DNA from: Bacteroides sp. UBA939
Lineage (GTDB): Bacteria > Bacteroidota > Bacteroidia > Bacteroidales > Bacteroidaceae
Length of the DNA: 17,818 nucleotides
Direction of reading: 5' to 3'
Assembly: GCF_002293435.1 (NCBI RefSeq)
Contig: NZ_DBDF01000077.1
Location: 1 to 17,818 of the forward strand
A model generated the notes under the pieces. It saw only the letters and a list, made by a program, of their open reading frames with translations. It ran no database searches and was not told the DNA's origin. How positions within the stretch are numbered: the first letter of the stretch is position 1; every line of letters begins with the position of its first letter. Of the stretch, positions 1-5,613 are shown in pieces. The position numbers and the translations under genes were made by a program.

Positions 1-50
1 TTAGTGATCTACTTATAGATAGTTAGTGATCTATTTATAGATAGTTAGTG
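1..50. repeat. 22-base tandem repeat at left window edge
   Basis: Two 22-base units (1-22 and 23-44) differ at one base (C12 versus T34). A third partial unit, TTAGTG, covers 45-50. Each unit holds a small inverted repeat, ATCTA-n4-TAGAT. The array may extend left of the window. Related TTAGT words recur at 275-299. No function can be assigned. Confidence 0.85.
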
Positions 51-299
51 TTTCATCCTTAAGAAACCAGTACTTTTTGCATAAACAGCTTGTAAATATG
101 CAATAATGCACATAAATAGTGCATCATTATTCTTTGTTTATTCATCAAGTACTCTAAAAGATGAATTTATAAATCAAGGCATGTTACGAAAGGCGGGATA
201 ATGCTATCATAATGAATGCAAATGGTGGTTGTTTATTGTCATTTAGATATTTTCGTAAATTCTTAGCCTGTAGAGGTTAGGGGTTAGTAGTTAGTAGTT
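51..299. other. Non-coding AT-rich spacer
   Basis: I see no convincing gene here. The spacer contains an imperfect stem-loop at 102-128 (10-base arms with one mismatch; core ATGCAC at 106-111 and GTGCAT at 119-124) and a microrepeat of the word GTTAGTA at 283-299. Stops interrupt the frame leading into the downstream pseudogene (TAG at 288-290), so the spacer does not supply its missing N-terminal part. Confidence 0.6.
283..299. repeat. 7-base microsatellite GTTAGTA
   Basis: The unit GTTAGTA occurs at 283-289 and 290-296, followed by GTT. A looser GGTTAGG word precedes it at 275-281. It lies directly in front of the truncated pseudogene and resembles the TTAGTG units at 1-50. It may mark a rearrangement junction. 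Confidence 0.6.
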
Positions 300-686
300 C
301 AGAAGTTTGTTCATGAAGTACGTGCCGATGACTATGATGCTTTCTTCCGCCGCTTGCAAAGTTTCTTCTCCGATACCCCTTACGAACTGGTTCGTGACTT
401 GGAACTGCACTATCAGAATGTACTCTTTATCGTCTTCAAGCTTGTAGGTTTTTATGTAAAAGCTGAATACCACACAAGCGCCTGGCGCATTGACCTGGTT
501 CTCCAAACGATAAGTTCATTTACGTCATGGAATTCAAGCTGGACGGCACAACGGAGGAAGCCTTGCAACAGATAGAAGAAAAGCAGTACGCCCTCCCGTT
601 TGACACACGACTCCCGACAGCTATTCAAGATAGGCATAACCTTCTCTGCCAAGATGCGGAACATAGAGAAGTGGCTGCTTGGGTAA
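300..686 (+). pseudogene. AAA-ATPase-like / PD-(D/E)XK nuclease family protein, C-terminal remnant
   Basis: This is a remnant of the AAA-ATPase_like plus PDDEXK_9 family that is abundant in Bacteroides. The first frame, ending near 509, encodes YDAFFRRLQSFFSDTPYEL and then an RIDLVL stretch holding the nuclease Asp. After an apparent one-base deletion near 509 the second frame continues with DKFIYVMEFKLDG, holding the E-x-K part of the nuclease motif. After an apparent one-base insertion near 608 the third frame runs through DSRQLFKIGITFSAK to the expected WLLG end and TAA at 684-686. The N-terminal ATPase domain is missing. A Trp codon (483-485) stands where, from memory, family members have Gly before RIDL. 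Family recognition is from memory. The frame changes are seen directly. It is on the strand opposite to the enzyme genes and is surely non-functional. Confidence 0.85.
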
Positions 687-918
687 GGAAAACCCAATGC
701 AGGTTAAATGAAGTTTTCACATTCGGCATAGCACCTCGCTATATTACATAAATGCATGCTTTTGCTTAAAGATTACCCCGCTACCGCTTGATTGTATCGC
801 AGCAGGTAGCGGGGCATAAAACTGTTTGAGTTGATTCGCGCATTGCGCAAGCCAAGTTCTGAGAAATAGTAGGCGTAGCAATGATACAGATGCTCATGTT
901 GCCCGCGCACCAATTCTC
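687..918. other. Spacer between convergent pseudogene and enzyme operon
   Basis: This 232-base stretch lies between the 3' end of the plus-strand pseudogene and the 3' end of the minus-strand GH43. Apart from the strong hairpin at 776-814 I see nothing supported here. There is no RNA gene and no plausible short coding frame. Confidence 0.55.
776..814 (-). terminator. Candidate terminator hairpin, possibly bidirectional
   Basis: A perfect 10-base-pair stem pairs CCCCGCTACC (776-785) with GGTAGCGGGG (805-814) around a 19-base loop. It lies about 105 bases past the stop codon of the minus-strand GH43 and between two convergent units, where a terminator is expected. The tail on the minus strand (TAATCTTTAAGC) is only moderately T-rich, so intrinsic termination is likely but not certain. 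Confidence 0.65.
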
Positions 919-2022
919 TTATTTTTTTATAATCTCTTTCTCTACAATTACTTCCTCCTCATCGGCAGACGGATTTACAATTCCGGCTACTTCTTCTACA
1001 GTTTTCGGCTTCACCGTAATTCCTTCTTTGGTTTGTTCTACGTACGCCATCCGGCCATCCGGTAGGTAATATAGATAATCAACGCAAACGCTTCTACGGC
1101 CTGTAGCTCCTGATTTTCCGTTCAAAGTAAGGGTTGCATTGTGATAGAACAGATAATCTTGACCTTCATACTGAATGATTCCCGGATGTATGGTAAAACT
1201 ATTCTCTGCCATTCCTGTCAGGAGTCCGCGGTATGTCCAAGGGCCTTTCATGCTTGGGGCTGTGGCATAGCTTATTGTTTCTCGTCCCTTACCTCTTGAA
1301 GCATACGTAAGATAGTAAAGATTTCCGTGTTTATGAATCCACGGTCCTTCTATATACTTCGGCATTTTAAGTATCTCTATAGGGCCGTCCAACTCTGTCA
1401 TGTTGGGTTTAAGTTTAACCATAAAACAGGTTCCGTTACCCCAACTCATATAGGGAGTGCCGTCATCGTCTACAAAAACTGTCGGGTCTATGTCATTCCA
1501 CCATCCTCGTGGCCCGTTGGGAGTCATGTTGTCTGTTATAAGCGGTGTGCCACGTGCGTCAACAAAAGGCCCGGTCGGACTATCCGAAACGGCAACTCCT
1601 ACAACTTTGCTATTATACGGAGCTCCCGCTTGTACTGTTGTATAATAATAGAACTTCCCATCTCTTTCTACAACCTGAGATGCCCATGCTTCGCCTATGC
1701 CCCATGAGAAGTCCGTAGGTTTGAGTACACTTCCGTGATCTGTCCACGTCTTCATGTCTTTGGTGGAATAGCACAACCATTCGGTTATGTTAAAGTCCTG
1801 ACCGTCTTCGGCTTCATCGTGGCCTACATAGAGGTAAAGCCTGCCATTGTGTACCAGTGGCGCCGGGTCGGCTGTGAATTTATCCAGAATTATCGGATTT
1901 CCTTCCGGAGTAAATGTTACTTCATTGCTTTCTCCTTCCGGAGTAAACGTCACTTCATTGCCTTCTCCGCCATAACCGGCCAGGAGCAGACACAAACTAA
2001 AAGTAAAAAGACTATTTTTCAT
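919..2022 (-). CDS. GH43 glycoside hydrolase with damaged lipobox
   Basis: This is a five-bladed beta-propeller glycosidase of GH43 (alpha-L-arabinofuranosidase or beta-xylosidase activities are usual), 367 residues, single domain without CBM. The predicted catalytic triad is visible: general base Asp52 in FTADPAP, pKa-modulating Asp179 in NDIDPTVF, and general acid Glu225 in YIEGPW. The N-terminus looks like a lipoprotein signal, but the lipobox reads LLAGY with Tyr17 (codon 1972-1974, TAT) where Cys (TGT) is expected, so lipidation should be lost. Next comes an 11-residue tandem duplication (residues 20-30 and 31-41, core NEVTFTPEG) in the linker before the propeller. The C-terminus is a charged tail, DEEEVIVEKEIIKK. 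It is the last gene of the cluster, 27 bases after the DUF1593 gene. Family is confident, and substrate is inferred. It is more divergent from the two GH43-CBM6 proteins here than they are from each other. Confidence 0.93.
   Translation of the reverse strand: MKNSLFTFSLCLLLAGYGGEGNEVTFTPEGESNEVTFTPEGNPIILDKFTADPAPLVHNGRLYLYVGHDEAEDGQDFNITEWLCYSTKDMKTWTDHGSVLKPTDFSWGIGEAWASQVVERDGKFYYYTTVQAGAPYNSKVVGVAVSDSPTGPFVDARGTPLITDNMTPNGPRGWWNDIDPTVFVDDDGTPYMSWGNGTCFMVKLKPNMTELDGPIEILKMPKYIEGPWIHKHGNLYYLTYASRGKGRETISYATAPSMKGPWTYRGLLTGMAENSFTIHPGIIQYEGQDYLFYHNATLTLNGKSGATGRRSVCVDYLYYLPDGRMAYVEQTKEGITVKPKTVEEVAGIVNPSADEEEVIVEKEIIKK
1901..1966. repeat. 33-base in-frame tandem duplication inside GH43
   Basis: Copies at 1901-1933 and 1934-1966 differ at three positions. 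In the coding frame these give one Gly/Ser difference and two silent changes. Being 33 bases long, the duplication keeps the frame and doubles the linker unit xNEVTFTPEG just after the signal sequence. Confidence 0.95.
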
Positions 2023-2049
2023 AATGTTATAATTTAATTGTAGATTATT

Positions 2050-3384
2050 CTAATTTATATTTACCACTACGCGCCTGTAAACAGTAAGCGTAGGAGTTGC
2101 TTTATCTGTTAATTCTAAAATGATATGTATATTCTCTCCCATAGCATCAGCAGGAATATGTATTTTACATTTTGCTGCGTTATGGCCCTCTATTCTTACT
2201 TCACCTTTGTAGCTGCTTGGCTCTGTGTAAACACTCCATTTGTATGTCAGATTGTTACCGTCGGGATCGGTTGATCCGCTGGCATCTAAAGCTATATAGC
2301 TGCCGGCTTTTACCTTTCTGAAAATACATTTCAACGAATGGTCTCCATCAAGTACCGCATGAGGATGATGATTCACCGCTTTATAATCATCAGTTGTAGT
2401 CCACAACATACGTGCTGCTAAATCATTCCAAATGTGCTGTTTCCATTTATTGATAGCGCCACAGCCCTCCTTGCAGCTTCCATGCATGTAATAAGGATCG
2501 TATTGCGTTTCATCTTTCCCGTTGCGCACTATGAAATCCATACCTCGTATGTCACTCGTCTTTTGATTGGAGAAACGGCCTCCCCATCCTCCATATTCCA
2601 GTGAGTCGGGTACATTCAGGCCATTTGCATAAACGTAAAAGAAAGAAGGGGAGTCTCCTTCCGGTACCCAGATTCTATCAGGATAATGTTTACCTAATGG
2701 TTGACAGTTTTGAACGTTCTGTTTAATCCATTGGTCTGAAGGCGCCCAACCATATATTTCTTTGTTTCTGATGTACACTACTTCTGGAAAGTTCTTTGCT
2801 ATCCATGCTCCGGCATCATCTTGGCCAAGAATATCATAGATGCGGATTTTGGCAATAAACCTCTTAAGAGCTTTCTCACTGCGTGTATGTTTCACTTTCC
2901 ATAAGGCTTGTGCTATGGTATTCATTCCGCCCCAGGCCGCAAGCCATACAGGTCGTTGGTCGTTTTTCTTGTCAACAGCCGCAATAATCAGTTCTGAACC
3001 GGGCGAATCTTTACCTTGACCTACCCCATTCATATTGGAAAGAGCTTGTCCTCGCTTTATAATTGCCCTCAGCTGGTTTAAACCGGGATATCCCTCTGCA
3101 TGTTTATTTAAGCGAGGCAGCAGTTCTCCAAACAGCTCCACTATTTCTGAGATTTTAGCGGTTTTATCCGGGTCATCTACCCAAACCTGTGAGCTGATAA
3201 GTCCCTCGATATCAATTACATTTGAGCACAGCAGTAAATGTATCATTGATTGAGTATCATCGGGGTCGGTACCTCCCAAATCAGTTGTCACAATCAGTCG
3301 ATGTTTATCCTCATTAGCGGTTTGCGCCTCTAAGTAAAGGCTCCATGCAATGAGAGGGAAAAAGAAGAACAATACTTTTATCAT
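2050..3384 (-). CDS. DUF1593 / nucleoside-hydrolase-like protein with PKD-like C-terminal domain
   Basis: The protein is 444 residues. A hydrophobic N-terminus (residues 1-20, ending LYLEAQ) is a likely signal peptide. Residues about 28-335 match the DUF1593 family (PF07632), which shares the inosine-uridine nucleoside hydrolase fold. The acidic metal-binding signature is visible as TTDLGGTDPDD at residues 33-43 (Asp35, Asp40, Asp42, Asp43). Residues about 340-444 resemble a PKD/Ig-like beta-sandwich (ALDASGSTDPDG at 366-375, YKW at 381-383). Some relatives are annotated as cellulose-binding proteins, but I know no firm reaction for this family. Its position between GH27 and GH43, 48 and 27 bases away, suggests hydrolysis of a glycosidic bond in the same glycan. 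That is inference from context. The conserved Asp cluster argues for an active enzyme rather than a pure binding protein. Confidence 0.88.
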   Translation of the reverse strand: MIKVLFFFFPLIAWSLYLEAQTANEDKHRLIVTTDLGGTDPDDTQSMIHLLLCSNVIDIEGLISSQVWVDDPDKTAKISEIVELFGELLPRLNKHAEGYPGLNQLRAIIKRGQALSNMNGVGQGKDSPGSELIIAAVDKKNDQRPVWLAAWGGMNTIAQALWKVKHTRSEKALKRFIAKIRIYDILGQDDAGAWIAKNFPEVVYIRNKEIYGWAPSDQWIKQNVQNCQPLGKHYPDRIWVPEGDSPSFFYVYANGLNVPDSLEYGGWGGRFSNQKTSDIRGMDFIVRNGKDETQYDPYYMHGSCKEGCGAINKWKQHIWNDLAARMLWTTTDDYKAVNHHPHAVLDGDHSLKCIFRKVKAGSYIALDASGSTDPDGNNLTYKWSVYTEPSSYKGEVRIEGHNAAKCKIHIPADAMGENIHIILELTDKATPTLTVYRRVVVNIN

Positions 3385-3432
3385 AGGTTTTCATGTTTAA
3401 TTATCTAACTTCTACTCTAATTTACATTAACT

Positions 3433-5463
3433 CTACTGAACCGGAGTAAACTTATAAAGCAATACACCGTGAGCCGGCACATTCAGAGACAATGCTTCTT
3501 GTCCGGCATCAAGCGTTTTAATATCTTTTTGTCTCCACAGGTCACGTACGGTCTGCTTACCCGTGATGCCCAGTTTATTGAAATCCCGGAAAGAGATATC
3601 CGCCTTTTCACGGTCGAAGTTACAGAACCCTACCGCTTTACTTCCGTCTTCCAACTCCTTCACGTAGATACGTAATTCTCCGATGGCATGTACACATGTG
3701 GCCTGTTTCCCCAGAGGGTCCTGATTGACAGCTATAACCTCGTTATTGGTTAACAAACTGAATGTGAAATCATCCATCTTCTCCAGGTCGCAGCCTATCA
3801 GGAGCGGTGCGGAGAACAAGCTCCAGAGACTAAGATGCAGATATTGTTCATCCGGTTTAAGCCTGGTCTGGTGAGGATTACCCCAACCTACAATGCCAAC
3901 TACCAGCATATCCGGGTCGTTCCAGTTACCGGGTTTAGCCCAGGCAGCGGCTTTGTCCTGAGAAAGAGCTATGTTTTTTACACTTTCCCACGTGTCGGTA
4001 ATGTCATTCGTTGTGCGCCAACTCTGACCTCCAACGGAATCTCCCCACTTCCAGACGTCTCCCATACCATATTGACACAGGTTATAAACAATGTCCCGGG
4101 GCTGTTTACGCAGGTAGTCGCCCATGATTCTGAACGGTTCTCTACCTACAATCGAGTCTCCTCCTCCCTGGAAAGCCAAAGAAGATACACTGTAGGGGTC
4201 TTTCTTCAAATCACGGTCGAGTACACCTCCATAGCTGCACCAGTCATATTTCAGATAATCAAATCCCCATTTGGCATACATCTCGGCGTCTTGTTTCTCA
4301 TAACCGTAGCTACCTGCACATCCTCCGCATGTCCACGGGCCGGGTGAGGAGTAGATACCTACTTTCAACCCAAGCGAATGTATGTAATCAGTCAGTCCTT
4401 TCATATCGGGAAATTGGGCATTGGTTATGATATTGCCACGGTTGTCGCGCAGCTTTCCGCCTCTGGTACGGTCGTTGGGGTCGCGGTGGTGTTGCCACGA
4501 GTCGTCTATGTTGACGTAAGTCCAGCCATAATTAATGAGACCGCTTTCTACCATGGCTCTTGCTGCTTGTTTCACTTTCTTTGCCGAGACTTCATGTCCG
4601 AAACAGTTCCAGCTATTCCATCCCATTGGCGGAGTAAGGGCAATTCTGTCGCCACATTCAATACGGAATGTCTTCTCTGTTACTCCCTTTTCGTTTTGAG
4701 CCTGTAGAGTTACCTCAAACGTTCCGGGTACAGTTAGTTTACCGGTAATCAAACCAGTTTCCGGGTTAATCTCCAATCCTGCCGGTAATCCTGTTGCCGA
4801 GAATGCCATTGGACGGTCGCCCGTAGCCGCCACCTGAAATAGGAATGGAGAACCTGGACGCACTCCAAACACGGATGCGCTATTAATTCTTGGTGTAGCA
4901 GGAGCAGGAGGAGTCAGTATATAAGGTTCGGTAGCTATGAACTTTAGTGTAGGAAAACTTTTCTTTCCCTTTGAAATAATCTTTGCATCTGCCCAGTCTG
5001 CATGATCATAATAAGGGCCATCGCCGCCGTCGGCAACAATCAGTTCAAGCCTCTTCACTCCGTCAAGTGCAACAGAACATTGCTTGGGTGCATCTCCTGC
5101 CTTTACAACTCCGCTGGACCATAGTTGAGCGCCATCGCCGATTACAATGAATTCAGCCGATACCTTACGTTCCAGTATTTCATCATCCAGCCCCACCTGA
5201 GCGGTAAATGAGGTTGCTTTACCATCCACTTGAATGGCTATTTCACTGACAGAGTGGGTGCCTACTCCACGTTCAAACGTCTGGCCTCCGATTGTCAGCG
5301 TTTTGCCGTCAACTGATTTGTTCTTCATGGCATTACCATGTCCCTGGGTCATGGCTGTCAAGTCCAAATCATCGAGCCATACGGTCTGCGGTTGACTGCA
5401 TCCCGTGATTGCGCTTGCTAATGCAAGGCTCACGAGTGTTATCAGAATTTTGTTATTATTCAT
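3433..5463 (-). CDS. GH27 alpha-galactosidase / beta-L-arabinopyranosidase with NPCBM and Ig-like domains
   Basis: A retaining GH27 enzyme of 676 residues. A signal with a good lipobox (ITGC, Cys22) predicts a lipoprotein, the clearest one in the window. Domains in order: NPCBM (about 25-165, with WLDDLDL and FERGVGTHS), a putative Ig domain (about 188-270, with GLPAGLEINPETGLITG), a GH27 TIM barrel (about 274-560, starting LTPPMGWNSWNCFG), and a C-terminal beta domain. The nucleophile is Asp407 in YLKYDWC and the acid/base is Asp487 in WRTTND, by alignment from memory with human alpha-galactosidase A. Other family marks are VNIDDSW (317-323) and WNDPDML (514-520). Known GH27 activities are alpha-galactosidase, alpha-N-acetylgalactosaminidase, isomalto-dextranase and beta-L-arabinopyranosidase. 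With arabinosidase-type neighbours, galactose or arabinopyranose removal is most likely. Confidence 0.95.
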   Translation of the reverse strand: MNNNKILITLVSLALASAITGCSQPQTVWLDDLDLTAMTQGHGNAMKNKSVDGKTLTIGGQTFERGVGTHSVSEIAIQVDGKATSFTAQVGLDDEILERKVSAEFIVIGDGAQLWSSGVVKAGDAPKQCSVALDGVKRLELIVADGGDGPYYDHADWADAKIISKGKKSFPTLKFIATEPYILTPPAPATPRINSASVFGVRPGSPFLFQVAATGDRPMAFSATGLPAGLEINPETGLITGKLTVPGTFEVTLQAQNEKGVTEKTFRIECGDRIALTPPMGWNSWNCFGHEVSAKKVKQAARAMVESGLINYGWTYVNIDDSWQHHRDPNDRTRGGKLRDNRGNIITNAQFPDMKGLTDYIHSLGLKVGIYSSPGPWTCGGCAGSYGYEKQDAEMYAKWGFDYLKYDWCSYGGVLDRDLKKDPYSVSSLAFQGGGDSIVGREPFRIMGDYLRKQPRDIVYNLCQYGMGDVWKWGDSVGGQSWRTTNDITDTWESVKNIALSQDKAAAWAKPGNWNDPDMLVVGIVGWGNPHQTRLKPDEQYLHLSLWSLFSAPLLIGCDLEKMDDFTFSLLTNNEVIAVNQDPLGKQATCVHAIGELRIYVKELEDGSKAVGFCNFDREKADISFRDFNKLGITGKQTVRDLWRQKDIKTLDAGQEALSLNVPAHGVLLYKFTPVQ

Positions 5464-5613
5464 AGTTCTAAAAGTTATTTTGATTGATTATAATGAGTTT
5501 ATACTATAATTTTTTAGACGCAGATAACGCGGATCTCTTTTTATCTTCCGGGTGGGATAACGTAGCGCAGTATTAAAAATCCGCGTCATCCGCGTCTAAA
5601 GAATTGCTACTTA
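5464..5613. other. 150-base intergenic gap holding a palindromic repeat
   Basis: This gap separates the GH31 stop codon (5614) from the GH27 start (5463). Most of it is the long inverted repeat described separately. I found no TAnnTTTG box in the direction of the GH27, so read-through from the upstream GH31, or a non-canonical promoter, must be assumed. Confidence 0.6.
5513..5600. repeat. Long inverted repeat (22-base arms, 44-base loop)
   Basis: The left arm (5513-5534) and right arm (5579-5600) are reverse complements at 20 of 22 positions. Both mismatches are T/C transitions, which would still give a G-U pair in one RNA strand. The loop is 44 bases. It begins 14 bases beyond the GH31 stop codon, so it lies in the 3' part of that message. 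The right arm shares an 18-base identical stretch with a site at 8448-8465, and the loop word CTTCCGGGTGGG (5545-5556) recurs as CTTCCGGGCGGG at 8397-8408. It therefore belongs to a dispersed intergenic repeat. It may stabilise or process the mRNA. Confidence 0.9.

Noticed and set aside
291..697. Minus-strand open frames over the left-edge region
   Set aside because: The plus-strand reading gives a recognisable AAA-ATPase/PDDEXK C-terminus across three frames. The minus-strand frames are its shadows.
831..846. Small symmetric GCGC-ATT-GCGC sequence
   Set aside because: The stem is only four bases and is not supported by position. The nearby 776-814 hairpin is a much better terminator candidate.
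919..2022. Terminal GH43 as a pseudogene because of the lost lipobox and internal duplication
   Set aside because: The frame is open over the full length, the duplication is in frame, and all three predicted catalytic acids are kept, so it is treated as a real gene with altered targeting.
3835..4347. Plus-strand open frame of 170 codons
   Set aside because: It is antisense to the GH27 catalytic domain and composed of mirrored codons. No recognisable motif or promoter.
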